DNA from: Adiantum capillus-veneris
Taxonomy: Eukaryota > Streptophyta > Polypodiopsida > Polypodiales > Pteridaceae
DNA: 64,000 bases
Direction: 5' to 3'
Assembly (NCBI GenBank): GCA_014529385.2
Contig: CM043964.1
Span: 5,425,997 to 5,489,996 of the forward strand
Every line of letters begins with the position of its first letter. Within the stretch, counting starts at the first letter, position 1. Position numbers and translations under genes: made by a program. Below are positions 12,783 through 24,700 of the stretch, piece by piece. The notes beneath the pieces are model-generated. The model ran no database searches. It saw nothing but the letters and a program-made list of their open reading frames with translations, and had not been told where the DNA came from.

Positions 12783-12905
12783 CACTACAAGAGGCTATTC
12801 ATATTAGCGACGCTCACACAGCGACGCTCCAAAAAAAAATTCCCGGCGTCACTATGAACGTCGCAAATTTACAAGTAAATTTGCGACGCTCATAGCGACG
12901 CCGAC
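12783..12905 (+). repeat. CACTA left terminal and subterminal repeats
   Basis: Several copies of GCGACGCTC and its variants, in both orientations, follow the terminal CACTACAAGAGG. An inverted pair reading ACGTCGCAAATTTAC and GTAAATTTGCGACG at 12862-12890 can form a hairpin. In En/Spm such motifs bind the element's own accessory protein. Binding here is inferred. Confidence 0.85.
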
Positions 12906-13128
12906 TGGGCTAAAAAAAATAACAGAGAGCGCCCAAAAACTCAGATCTCAGATCTGAGTTTTTCGGCGCCCTCAAGCAAGGAGCAGGTAACGCTCTCCCT
13001 CTCTCTCTCTCTCTCTCTTTCTTCTCCACACACACACACACACACACACACACAAGGAGAGGAAGGAGAGCCAGGTATGCTCCTTCCCTCTCCTCACTCT
13101 CATGTTCCCTTCCCCTCTTTCTCTCTCC

Positions 13129-13162
<34 letters not shown>

Positions 13163-13169
13163 TAGTGTT

Positions 13170-13215
<46 letters not shown>

Positions 13216-13274
13216 TACAAACATAAACAAAAACGCACACACACATACATAAACAAAGAATGCACACACACACA

Positions 13275-13440
13275 CATTGAGAGAGGAAAAGAGAGAGAGA
13301 GCATGCATAAACAAAAAACACACACATTGAGAGAGGAAAAGAGAGAGAGAACATGCATAAACAAAAAACGCACACATTGAAAGAGGAAAAGAGAGAGAAA
13401 ACATGCATAAACAAAAAAACGCACACACATTGAGAGAGAA
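13275..13440. repeat. minisatellite, ~50-bp period
   Basis: Units begin ATTGAGAGAGG or a close variant at 13275, 13326, 13376 and 13429, and each is followed by GAGAGAGA and CATGCATAAACAAAAAA. The spacing is 50-53 bases. GA and CA runs surround it (13030-13211). No coding function is likely. Confidence 0.88.
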
Positions 13441-13633
13441 AGAGAGAGAAACTAGTTTAACGTCGTAGGAAACTAATTAAAATTAAAAGACCTAAAGATC
13501 TAGCCGACGAGGAGTTGAACTCAAGACCTATTATTGAAGAGGAAAATGGCATAACCAATCTATCATACTTGGCATGGGTGATAGAAAGGTTATACCATTT
13601 ATCTCTTTTTATTGGCACACACATCCACACACG

Positions 13634-14470
13634 CGCACACACACAAGAAGAAGAGAGTTATAACGTCGTAGGAAACTATCCTAAAAGACTTTAAAGATTA
13701 GGTTAGATGTAGACTTACGTTAAATTAGATTTAGGTTTATTTAAATTAAATTAGATTAGATTTAGGTTTATTTTTAGTTAGATTTACGTTTATTTACTCT
13801 AGATTTAGATTTACGTTATATTAGATTAGATTTAGGTCTCCATAGACTACGATGCCTGCATGAAGCGGGTGAAGTAAGCCCTCAATGGAATATAGGGTAT
13901 TGCTGCCTTCACTCATGGTGGGCTCCGTCGATCCAAAAGTATTGGTGAAATGTCTTCAGAAGATAGGGAAGAAGGTGGATCTTCAGGGCGGCAAGAGTCA
14001 CTACATCCCTGACAATGACCATCTAGACAACCTCCAGTCATTCAACAGCAACTTCAAAGTTAGTAACAAGAGCAAGAACGGTCCAAAGGGCCAATTGCTG
14101 TCGTCAAATGTGGACAGAGATGAGGCAGCGTCACCGCCGGAAGTTAACTCTCACATCTTTAGTGATGAGAATGCCAACTCTTGCCGAGTTATGTGAAAAA
14201 TTATGTGTTAAATCAGTTTTAAGGTTCGTATAATCCATGTTAGTTTAGTTCTTTGTTTTTAATATAACATAATTTACGTTAGATTTAGATTTATGTTATA
14301 TTAGATTAGACTTAGGTTTATTTAGGTTTACACACACACACACACACACACACAAGAAGAAGAGAGTTTTAACGTCATAGGAAACTATCCCAAAAGACGT
14401 TAAAGATTAGGTTAGATGTAGACTTACGTTAAATGAGATTTAGGTTTATTTTTAGTTAGATTTATATTTA
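13634..14470. repeat. pair of ~120-bp direct repeats flanking a captured gene fragment
   Basis: The text around AAGAAGAAGAGAGTT, followed by GGAAACTATCC and GATTAGGTTAGATGTAGAC, occurs at about 13642-13757 and again at 14347-14460. The two copies have the same orientation and a few substitutions. A shorter third match to the start lies at 13460-13475. Between the long copies lies the HIPP-like fragment. Confidence 0.82.
13885..14196 (+). pseudogene. captured fragment resembling a HIPP metal-binding protein gene
   Basis: The 103-codon frame contains GSVDPKVLVKCLQKIGKKVD, then DHLDNLQSFNSNFK and NGPKGQ. This follows the end of a plant heavy-metal-associated domain (pattern G-VDP-LVK-L-K-GK) and the asparagine/lysine-rich linker of HIPP proteins. 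The N-terminal part carrying the metal-binding CxxC and the C-terminal isoprenylation box are absent, so it is a fragment. It lies inside the CACTA element, upstream of and unrelated to the transposase genes, and is flanked by direct repeats. I infer capture of host sequence by the transposon. The family match is by eye, and the weak conservation after the first 30 residues leaves some doubt. Confidence 0.6.
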
Positions 14471-14785
14471 TTTAGATTTACGCTTATTTACGTTAGATCG
14501 AGTCCACGCAAGAATTACTTATGGTTTAGGGTTTAGAGTTAGACGAACAGTGAAAAGATCTACTGTGAAAAGATGTTAAGATGCTGTGAAGTGCTACAGC
14601 TAGAGAAGAGGCAAAGGGGTTTTGTCCACTACATGCAGTATCATGTAGACGTGGGTCTGTAGATTTCTTGTACCCACAAATATAGGTATTGACCAATAAA
14701 GACGAGATTATAACCCGGTGGTTCTGATCTCCGTGCACCTCTAGACCGAGGTGTGCGGGGATTGGACATGACTAGAGAATGTGAG

Positions 14786-14786
<1 letters not shown>

Positions 14787-14836
<50 letters not shown>
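14787..14836. repeat. (GA)n microsatellite upstream of TNP2
   Basis: An uninterrupted GA run of about 50 bases lies about 70 bases before the proposed transposase start codon. Confidence 0.95.
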
Positions 14837-14839
<3 letters not shown>

Positions 14840-14908
14840 GACGAAGAATGCCAATAGAATATTAAATTTTTTGTCTAGGTTATAAGATTTTTATCCTCAT
14901 TATGAGTA

Positions 14909-17900
14909 GTGACGAGGATGTGGGACCGTCCAACCGAAACACCTATCTCTCAACGAGGGTCTTATGTCCTTGTAATCAATGCAAGCATGCTGTGCGACGG
15001 ACAAGACGTGTTTCTTTGCAGCACATTCGCGAATTTGGCGAGTTCGATTATAGATCGCGTTGTTGCCAATTATAACTCGTCGGACTCTGACGCTGGCCAA
15101 CAAGCAGCAATCTTGCAACCCAATAGACGTGTTCGCAGGCGCTTTGGTCAAGCAGCATATGTGAGGCCACAAGATGTAGCCTCTGACAGCTCGGGGGATG
15201 ATCATGCAGAGCACATTCCCAACGAGGCAATGTTTGAGCCCGAGATTGATGAAATGATCGAGACAATCATGGATTCAGAAAGGCTTATCTATGATGATAT
15301 GAAAAGTGAAGCCGATACGCCATTGTATAATGGAGCACGTATGTCTAGATTGAAAGCACTCCTGGTTCTTCTCAACATGCAGGCAAAGTTTGGATGGAGT
15401 GACACTAGCATCACAGCGCTTTTCAGGTGATCGATTACAATTAGTTTACTTTAATAAAACTCTAAATGTATAATGATCTGATAGATTTTTACACGACTGT
15501 ATCGTATTTTTATGTTGTGTAGATTGCTTAAAGAGCACATACTACCAGCTGACAATGTGATGCCAGATTCCCGAGATGAAGCAAGAAAGATTTTGCGAAA
15601 CTTGGGGATGGATTACAATTCTATCCACGCTTGTCCTAATGACTGCATTCTTTTCAGAGGGGAATACATAGACATGGAGAAGTGTCCAAAATGTGATTCC
15701 GAAAGATATCGAGAAGATCTCCACGGGACAAAAATTCCACAAAAGGTTTTGCGACATTTTCCTCTGCTGCCTCGCATCAAGCATTTCTTCGAATGTAAGT
15801 CAGATTGCGCAGCCTGGAAAAATATAGATGGAACATGGTCGGATTTTGCCAGGGAAGCTCGAAAGTTGCGCTTAGGCCTGGCTATGGATGGCGTAAATCC
15901 ATTTGGTCAAAGATCAACATCTTACAGTGTATGGGCCGTTGTCATCGTCAACTACAACATTCCCCCGTGGTTGACTACGAAGAAGGGGCACCTATGGCTA
16001 AGCTTGATTGTGCCAGGGCGATATAAAGTGGAGAATATGGATGTGTATCTTCGTCCACTATTGGAAGAGCTACAACAATTGTGGATTGGCATAGAGGTGG
16101 TGGATATGAGCCGACACACAGGACGACGGAATGCTTTGATCAGAGGCATTCTAATGTGGACCATGCATGACTATCCCGGGCTAACAGAATGCTCAGGTGA
16201 TCTATTGACACTCCTCACTCAGACACTGTAAATCTTGTTTTTTCCCATAGTTGATCTATTATCATGTGTATACATGCAGGGCTTCAAACAAGCGGATACA
16301 GAGCATGTGTCACATGTGGACCTAGACTGAATGCACGTAGGGCGCCCTCACTGAAGAAGCACATCTACGAAGGTCATCAAGCGTATCTTCCAGAGAATCA
16401 TGTGTTACGCGACGGCTTTTTGGGAAGAGAGACACCAAGGATGTCTGCACAAGCATGGTTAGAGCAGAAGGAGATGTGCGATGACGGATTGCCTCCAGGG
16501 ATGAAGAGACTATCTCTATGGTACGAGTTACCATACTGGCCCCGACTCATGATCAATCACTTGCTCGATCCAATGCACATATTCAAGAATGTGGGTAATC
16601 TACTATGGGACCATCTGACCGGCAAGAAAGATACTTTGGGAGCCAGAGTTGACCTTAGAAATGTGGATCGTATGGAGCAATATTGGCCGCAAACAGCGTC
16701 TGATGGATCGATAAAACTCCCTAAAGCACCATGGATTTTCACAGGAGCCCAAGAACGCAAAGTACAAGAGACCATTCGATCTTTACGGACCCCCACTGGC
16801 GTAATGCACTCGCTCCGAACGTGTTTTACTAAAGAAGGAAAGCTTACCGGTTTGAAGTCACACGATTGGCATAAAATGTGTCAGGTACGTTCATAGTGGA
16901 CTTTAATATCATTGCATAAAATGTGGACTTTAATATCATTGCTGCACATACTTTACAGTTTATTTTACCGGTTGCCATTGAGGGATGTTTGTCTCACGAC
17001 ATCCGTAACACAATCTACAAACTTGCAAACCTGGTGCAATGGATCTCACAAAAGGAGATCAACGTAGACTCCATACCATTCGCCAAACTAAATGCTGCGG
17101 AGCTTGTGTGCATGTTTGAGAAACATTTTCCTACTACCATGCTAACCATTCAAGTGCATCTTCTTGTTCACATAGTTGATGAGGTGGAAATAGCTGGCAC
17201 AGTTCATTCCAGATGGATGTTCTTCTTAGAACGTTTCATGAAAACGCTTAAGGGATATGTGCGTCAAAACGCACGTCCGAAGGGTAGCATGGCAGAAGGT
17301 TGGTTGGTATCAGAGTCCCTAGTGGGAGTACTCTCGGGGTTGCGCGACCAAGGTAAGTTTGCAATGTACGACTAGCTAGTGACTTTATTTCTAAACGTTT
17401 GAACGGCCACTCATAATCTTTGTTTGTTGTAGTATAAGTCATACACAGCAGCATGGTGTAAAGGTCGACATTTTAGGGTGGAACGGATCGACAAAAAGCG
17501 TTTTACTCAAGATTGTGGAATCATGGAAAAATTTGAACAGTCTAGTCGACGACGTTCCTCTGATGCAGATCCTGTGGTGGCCGAACTCACTTACTTCGGC
17601 ACGCTACAAGAGATTTTGAGGATCGATTACAGAGGATTTTTTGTCGACTTGTTCGACGTGCAATGGTTCAAGATAATCATGGAGGGTCGCAACGCTACTG
17701 TGCGTAGAAGAGAGTCTGGTTTTCTTGAGGTGGATTCTACTAAAAAATGGACTGACCTAAGAGACACTTTCGTACTACCCGAGCATTGTGAACAAGTAAG
17801 TATGTAAATAGTTAACATCCCCCTTTTACAAGTTATGTGCTTGAAAGCTCTCATGTAAGTTATGTGGCTCTGGCAGGTAATATTTCATCCTACAAAGTCT

Positions 17901-18185
17901 ACATCAAACTGGTGGTACGTCATAGAGGTAGCCCCTCGTAGTGCAAGGACGTATGAAGGCTACCATGTGCCAATCACAACGGCATCAATGGAGGAGATCA
18001 GAGAAGATGCTCAATCAGAAGCCGCTGCGGTGGTGCCAGACGAGCATCAAGATGCTACTACTCTATATGGGGTGCATGCAGAGGAGCTACAAAATGAAAC
18101 AGAGGATATGTGTTTAAACGGAGAGCTCTATATAGATATAGGAAGTTATGCTGAGTTATGCGAGGATGAGAGAGAGATCTCTTAA
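14909..18185 (+). CDS. CACTA TNP2-type transposase, six exons
   Basis: The exons I propose are 14909-15426, 15523-16196, 16280-16884, 16959-17352, 17449-17795 and 17877-18185. All introns are GT...AG and all junction phases agree, giving 2847 bases and a 948-residue protein with no stop. Exons 1 and 2 carry the N-terminal region (KFGWSDTSI, then GMDYNSIHACPNDCILFRGE with a CPKCD zinc-binding pair). The Transposase_21 core follows, with LGLAMDGVNPFGQRSTSYS and the PWLTTKKGHLWLSL stretch. Exon 3 has LLDPMHIFKNVGNLL. Exon 4 resembles DUF4218 (HFPTTMLTIQVHLLVH and SRWMFFLERFMKTLKG). Exons 5 and 6 resemble DUF4216. TNP2 acts in the nucleus, cutting the element at its CACTA ends. The start is the first ATG of the open frame. 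The fourth acceptor (17448) was chosen because the nearer AG would give a stop. Confidence 0.88.
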
Positions 18186-18457
18186 AGCCACAAATATTGT
18201 ATTTGAACAATTTTGCTCCGTGTTGTAAAAGCTCTGGATCTCTAAGTACCTTCCATGGTGTATAACGCTCTTTTCTACTCGCGCTCACATCTTTTGATTG
18301 AAAATTCTGAGTTTTCGACTTGCCTCTTCTATCACTCAATTCATTGCGTCATTGTATTTATATGCGTCATTACGTCATTGTATTTAATGGTCTTTGCGTC
18401 ATTGTCTACTCTATTCGTTCAATATTAAGTTTAAATATTCGTGTGTTTAATGCAGGT

Positions 18458-19758
18458 ATGGATGATGAGGAGTTTCTTTCTTCTTTGTCACCGCAGCAGA
18501 GACAGTGGTACGTGGAGCGTCATCGCTCTGGCGCATCATCGCGCGTTCCTACTCCATCCGCATCTCCCTCTCTTTCGGAGCATTCGGCGCGCTCCGAAGC
18601 TTCGATGTCGACGAGACGATCTTCACACTCGTCTAGACACCAGCGCTCTAGTGGTGGCTGTGGCGGTTGTTGTGGGGATTTCGCCGCCGATGCCTCCACA
18701 CCGCCTCGTGTTCGATGAGGCTCTTTACCCTCCCCTTCTTTGCCTGCCCCCACACCAGCCACAGCATCGCCATCTACGCCAGGTTTTGCGCGGCTGACTG
18801 TTCCTAGCAGCTACACACCTCTACCTACTCCGCCAGGAGCCACCCCACTCGACACTCCTCGCTTCGGGGCCCAGACGCCAGTGGAGACACCTGACGTCCG
18901 TACCCCCATCGACATGCCACTAGAGACCCCTGCCGGGACACCCAGGTTCACACGTCACCGGCCAGAGGGCTTGCCTTACTCTGTCGACTTCAGTGGCGGC
19001 ATCATCATGGATGATGACGGCAAGAAGGTGATCTCGCGCATGAGTGGTCTTTGCTCTCGGCTGTTTAGACACTACATACTAAACAAATGGAGTGAAGTAC
19101 CAAGTGATTTAAAAGCCAGAGTCATCAGCATACTTCATGATGAGTTTCCCGTTCCAAAACGGGATCAGTGCTTCAATGAAGACCTGATGAAGATTCGAAT
19201 GCGTGAATACTACAAACACAAGCGTTCTGAAGTGCAAAAAGCAATCAAGCATGGGTGGAACAGGCCAGATTGGCTGGCCAAAGAAGATTGGAAGAATGCA
19301 GCGCGCGAGAATCCCGACAAGTGGAAGCAACAAAAGGATGCAGCCAGAGCGCGAGTAGAGGCAGGGAGCTCGCACCACTTGGAGAGCGGTGGATAGGCAT
19401 CATTTGAGGCCGATTTTGTAAGTGTTTTCGCATTGCTCTTTATGTTCGATAGTTTAGGGTTTATGAGTTTTTTAATTCTAACATAATGAAATCTTTGTAT
19501 GTTTTGACAGTGGTCGATGACAGGACGTGATCCCACACCGTACAAGCACGAGTACGCAGGCAGGAAGGGCTTAAACGCCCTGATGGACATTCTCAGTTCT
19601 CGCGGCGACATGGTTAGTATTAGGGTTTACTCTTTTCTATTTTTTGTATTTTTTTATAAATGTCGTTATATGTTTATACTTACTGAAAGCTGTCTTATTG
19701 TCTTTTTTTGCAGAATCCGACAGATACGCCGCTTGGACGCGATGAGACGTCTGACTAG
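18458..19758 (+). pseudogene. second CACTA gene, Transposase_24-like, one in-frame TAG
   Basis: The best model has exons 18458-18707, 18759-19417, 19511-19612 and 19714-19758, with compatible phases. It gives 352 codons and a single internal TAG at 19394-19396. The N-terminus is serine-rich (MDDEEFLSSLSPQQRQWYVE). It is followed by a proline/threonine-rich linker (TPVETPDVRTP-like). A basic domain (FRHYILNKWSEVPSDLKARV, then RPDWLAKEDWKNAA and DPTPYKHEYAGRKG) recalls the plant Ptta/En/Spm transposase family that accompanies TNP2. The proposed first intron is only 51 bases. If it is not real, a frameshift separates the first exon from the rest. Without the TAG the frame runs on through two ordinary introns, so the stop looks like a recent CAG to TAG change. 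Confidence 0.65.
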
Positions 19759-20362
19759 ACGACGTCAGTTTAGGGTTTAGAGTTTGAGGTTTCTCATAGC
19801 TTATGTATCATGAGACGGATTTTATACATCTTTTTGAACCATGTATATTATTACATTTGTCACCGCAGTTCATTTGGCCAATCAATTCTTTATGCCTATG
19901 ATGTTGTACAATTGTCATTATTACATTTGCCAATCAATTCATTTTGCCTATGATGTGTACAATTGTCAATTTTACGCTTGTCAATTTTGCAAACAATGCG
20001 TCTTGTGGGTGACTATTTTGGGTCTATTATCTACCCTTGCACTTTTTTTAAAAAGTGAATCAAGTACAATATGTTTGATGGGTGGCAGGGCATTCAATGC
20101 CCTGTCACCAAAAAAAAATTCTCTCGGGCGTCGCTATAACCGTCGCTATTTATGGCTCTGGAGCGTCACTATAAGCGTCGCTATAGACTTCTGTGTAAAC
20201 GTCGCTATAAGCGTCGCTATGAGCGTCTCTAGATAGCGTCGCATATAGCGACGCTCTCGTAGCGACGCTATTAGCGACGATTTTAGCGACGCCGGGGGTT
20301 ATAAAAACCCAGTGTATTTCCGTCGCTAACAGCGTCACAAGAGCACACAACCTCTTGTAGTG
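19759..20362 (+). repeat. CACTA 3' region with subterminal repeats
   Basis: After the second gene come about 300 AT-rich bases with a repeated TACAATTGTCA-like phrase (19907-19990). A dense array of CGTCGCTATA/AGCGACGCT motifs then runs at 20125-20340 in both orientations, before the terminal CCTCTTGTAGTG. The array can form several hairpins and is the counterpart of the left-end motifs. Confidence 0.85.
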
Positions 20363-20460
20363 ATATATATAGCCCCCCTTCCCACGCATGTTTTCGCACA
20401 CACATACCTATACAAAACACACACACCCGCCCTCATGCACAAATACATACGTACACACAC

Positions 20461-21692
20461 TGATGGAGCAAAAGATGTCGTGCGCACACTCACACACCCT
20501 AACAACTCAACACAGCACAAGGAATTTACTTGAATTCCTCACCTCACTCACTACCACTCAAAAGCTCCCTAAAACTCTACCCACAAGCTCAATTCAAACT
20601 CCAAACGCCTCGACCTACAAGCCCTTGCCTGCCCGCAGACACTACAATGTGAGTCGAGGTGATCAACACTTGAAATCACGCTTGATGGTGACCAAAATAT
20701 ACAAGAAAAACCATCAAAAAACCAAAAACTCCAGCCACAAAAGGCCACTCTCAAACCATTGCAAAAGCATCACCAAACTCCACTCTGTTGGACTCTTTGG
20801 AGTAGCGCCAACCCTAATGGCACCGATACAAGGTCACATAGTCTTGCAGAAATCTGCACCTTCTTCCCTCAATTCCTTGCACACACACATCCATGGAAAC
20901 CTCAGAACTTCCATAGACTCTCCCAAGTGCAAAATTGAAGAGAGAAATCTCTCATTCAGTCCTCCATACCCTCGAAAACAAGATGGGAATGCAACGGGAC
21001 TGCACTAGACCACCTGTAGGAACCCTGCTTCCTCCCACACACAGAGGGGTGAAAGTGTTGATATTGCTCTTTCAAAGTCCTCCCTCAGCCTGGAGAATCA
21101 CGGCACCGTGATTGATGTGGCAATTTTGAGCCATTTCACACCTTTTTTTACCATTTTTTAACCTTTTTTGGCCCAGTTTTGGTCAGTTTTGACCCCCGAC
21201 GGGCATTTTTCGCAGGAAAAACCCCAAACAGACTCCAAAATTCACCAAATTTTGCACGCTTGATCCTCTATACCCAAAGCAAATTTCCACATCCCCACAT
21301 TCCATTTTTGACCACTTCTAGGGCGATGCACGTATCACCGCAGATCAAGCGCCACAAATAGGCAGTTACTGCATGTCCCAAACTTCTCGAGCGGGATGAG
21401 AGTACCCACACTTGTCACTTGCATTATTTACATTCTAGAAAGCTCAAACACATTATCTAGAGCCAAAATAAGCCACCTAGAACCATATCCAAGGCCCTGA
21501 TACCCTATACGGGCATGTACATGTGTCTGACTGCCGACACGCAAGCACAGATATTTACAATGTGCACACATTGCACCTTTTTCCGAACATGAAACCACTT
21601 TGCAAAGCTCCCAAATGCATGTATTTACATATTTTTGTACATATGACCATGCATATACACGCTACTTTGTACACGCCAAAAGCGGTCTATCA
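20461..21692 (-). repeat. 3' LTR of element C
   Basis: This is a close match to 26909-28135, with scattered substitutions and small indels. The polypurine tract lies directly inside it at 21693-21710 (minus strand CTAGAGGGTGGGCAATGA). Confidence 0.93.
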
Positions 21693-21706
21693 TCATTGCC
21701 CACCCT

Positions 21707-24700
21707 CTAGGTAGAGCATTTATGACTATTTGCATCTGGAACCACATCCCTTGCAAAATATTTTTTTAGTCTATAACCATTTATTCTGTAGTGCGAATGT
21801 TCACCATACAATTTTTCCAACTCATAGGTGCCATTAGAAAATACATGCTTCACTCTGTATGGACCCAACCATTTGTCCCTCAATTTCTTCTGAAAAGTAA
21901 AATCCAAGTGAGAATCATACTTCATCACCAAATCTCCTTCTTTGATCTCTTTCTCTGGAAGCCTTCTATTCATTTTCTCCATCCTTGTCTCTGCTTGTTG
22001 AAGATAATAATCACTGGCTTTCTCTCTATTCATTCGCAGCAACTCTAGAGAAAGAATTCTTTCTTGTAGCTTGTCATTATGCTCACCTTGCATTCTGCAC
22101 AAAAACTTCAAGGCATCCAACTACACTTGTATGGGCATAAGAGCTTCTTTTCCATAAACAAGTTCATATGGTGTAAACTATGTTGACACTCTATACGCAG
22201 TTCTATAAGCCCACAAACACTTTTCCAAGTCCAAGTCCCACTCTTAGGATGCTCTCTAGCATACTTTGATAGCATCTTCACAATTTGACCATTGCAGTTC
22301 TCAACCAATCCATTGCATTGTGGGTAGTAAGGAGAAGAATGCCTATGCGAAATTTTCAATTTCTCCATGAGAGCAGAAACAAGTTTTTCCCTAAACCCTG
22401 GTCCACGATCAGAAATGATAACCATAGGAGCTCCAAACCTGCAAAACACTTGTTCATATAAAAAAGAGGCCACTCTTCCTGCTGTTACATCTTTTACTGC
22501 TCTTGCCTCCACCCATTTTGTCAAATAGTCCACAGCCACAAGGATATACCTTTTACCATTGTTGGTCCTCGGCATTGGACCTACATCATCTACTCCCCAT
22601 TTTGCAAATGCATCAAAAGACATTATAGCTTTCTGAGGCTCAGCCAAAAGCTTCCGATTTGCAAACACTTGGCATTCATGGCATGACTTGCACCAAAAAT
22701 AAGCATCTCTCATCATAGAGGGCCAACAATAACCTGCTCTCAAAACACGAAAGACAACCTGATCCTTGCCTTAATGGCCTGTTTCTTCATGGCAGTGCTC
22801 CAAAATCAAGCCTATCTCTTCTTTGTACGGCACTTTTCTCAAAATGCTATCCTTGCCACATAAAGCATGAGATCCTCACCTACCAATGTGTAGTTTCTTG
22901 CTTTTGCAACTATTCTCTTACGCCAAACCTTTGACATGCCCTCTGGACATTGCCCTTTACCAAGAAATACTTCTACATCTTGCAATGATTCCCTTCCTGC
23001 ATACAAGGCTTCCTTGACCTTTAAAAGAGCTACCAAGGCATCCAAATTGTCCCTAGCCAACTCATCAGCTTCTTTATTCTTCTCACGAGGAACATGCTTA
23101 AACTGTATCTTCTCAAACTCATGCAAAAACTTCTTGATGCCATAAAACCACTTCTTCAAAGTGTCTTTCTTAACATTCCACAAACCAAGCCACAAACCAA
23201 GCAACTGATTCATGACTAGCAATGCATCCCCTTTTGCAATGACCCTCTTCAGTCCAAACTAAACACACTGCTTCAACCCAAGGAAAAGTGTGAGGTACTC
23301 GGCCTCATTGTTACTTTCAGCTTCATCAAGATCGTAAGCTCTAGAAAAGATTACATCGCCTTTTGGGTTCTTAATGACTACCCCACCACTTGCCTTTTGA
23401 AGAACTTTCCTGTATGCACCATCAAACATCATTGTATATGCATCTGTAATTTCTACTTCCTCTTCATGATCATCCTTGTCAACCCTTGGGTAAGATGGAA
23501 GCTCGCCCCCCTTATGTACGACTATGTCTGCTAAGTGAGCTTTAACAAAATGATCCACTTTAAACTCAAACTCATACTATTGAAGCTCCAAAGTCCACTT
23601 TAAGATGCGCTTGCTAGGCTTCAAATGTTGTACTACATCCGGCAAAAGATTCGATGTGGTGAGCACATAGAACTTTTGGGGCAACAAATAGGTTTTAAAC
23701 CTACGACAAGCAAGAACCAAGGCGAATACCCACTGTTCCATTTCCATGTAGGAGAACTCACTTACATTCTTCATCTTGCTCTCAAAATAAACTGGCTTGA
23801 AGTTTCTTCCTTGCTTTTGTAAGAGAACCGACCCAAAAGCTACTGACCCCACACTAATAGATACATAGAAAATCGATTGCAAGTCGGGAGGACTCACTGT
23901 TGGTAAAGCACACAATACCTCCTTGATGCCATCAAAAGCCTGTTGCATGTCTTCATTCCATTCAAACCCTTGAACTCTTTGACTCAATTTCTGGAGAGGA
24001 TACACATACTGACATAGCATCCAAAAAAAACGTGACAAGTACCTGAGCTTATGCACAAATGATGCCAAATCCCTAGAAAATGGACTCTGGCATGATCAAA
24101 CTTACACTTCTTTGGGTTGAGTTGCCCACCCTCTTGTTGAAGCCTTTCAAAACTCAACCTCAACTTCTCCAAATGTGTGACCCTTGAGCTATAACACCCA
24201 ATGTAATTCATCAAAACGCGAATGAACTTACCCAAGTAGGGACCAAACACTCTATTCATCCATCCTTGGAAGGTAGCATATGCATTAACCAGCCCAAAAG
24301 GCATTCTTTTGTAGGAAAAACAACCCCAAGGAGTAATGAAGGTCATCTTCAATCGATCTTCAATTGCTATCAAGATCTGAAAGTAGCCAGAAAATCCATC
24401 CATGATTGAGTAACGTTCATGACCGGCAACCTGATTGGGATTTCATCTAAAAAGGGTAGTGGATAATGATTCCTTTTTGTGGCAGCATTCAAAGGTTTGA
24501 AATCAACACATATCCTAAATCTTCCGTTCTTCTTGGGCACAATAACAATTGGAGAGACCCATTCAGACTCCTCCACTCGAAAGATGAAATCTGCTTCCAA
24601 AAGCTTCGTCACGTCTTCATGAAGTGCCTTCTCATGAATGACCCCCAATCTCCTAAGCTTTTGAACCTTTGTCTTGGCACCTCCTTTTAGATTGATTCTA

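Larger units (their letters stand above)
12783..20362 (+). mobile_element. CACTA (En/Spm) DNA transposon
   Basis: The 5' end CACTACAAGAGG and the 3' end CCTCTTGTAGTG form a 12-bp terminal inverted repeat flanked by the 3-bp duplication ATA (12780-12782 and 20363-20365), as expected of the superfamily. Both ends carry clusters of GCGACGCTC/AGCGTCGCTA-type subterminal motifs. The element encodes a TNP2-type transposase (14909-18185) and a second protein (18458-19758), and carries a captured gene fragment (13885-14196). The uninterrupted target is visible in the 3' LTR of element B near 49780-49815. Confidence 0.95.

Noticed and set aside
13100-13430. Several overlapping open frames over the GA/CA minisatellite inside the CACTA element
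   Set aside because: Low-complexity repeats keep all frames open. There is no conserved content.
20461-21360. The frame at 20388-21008 repeated at 26788-27381 as a duplicated gene
   Set aside because: The repeat is the LTR pair of element C, and the frame has no domain.
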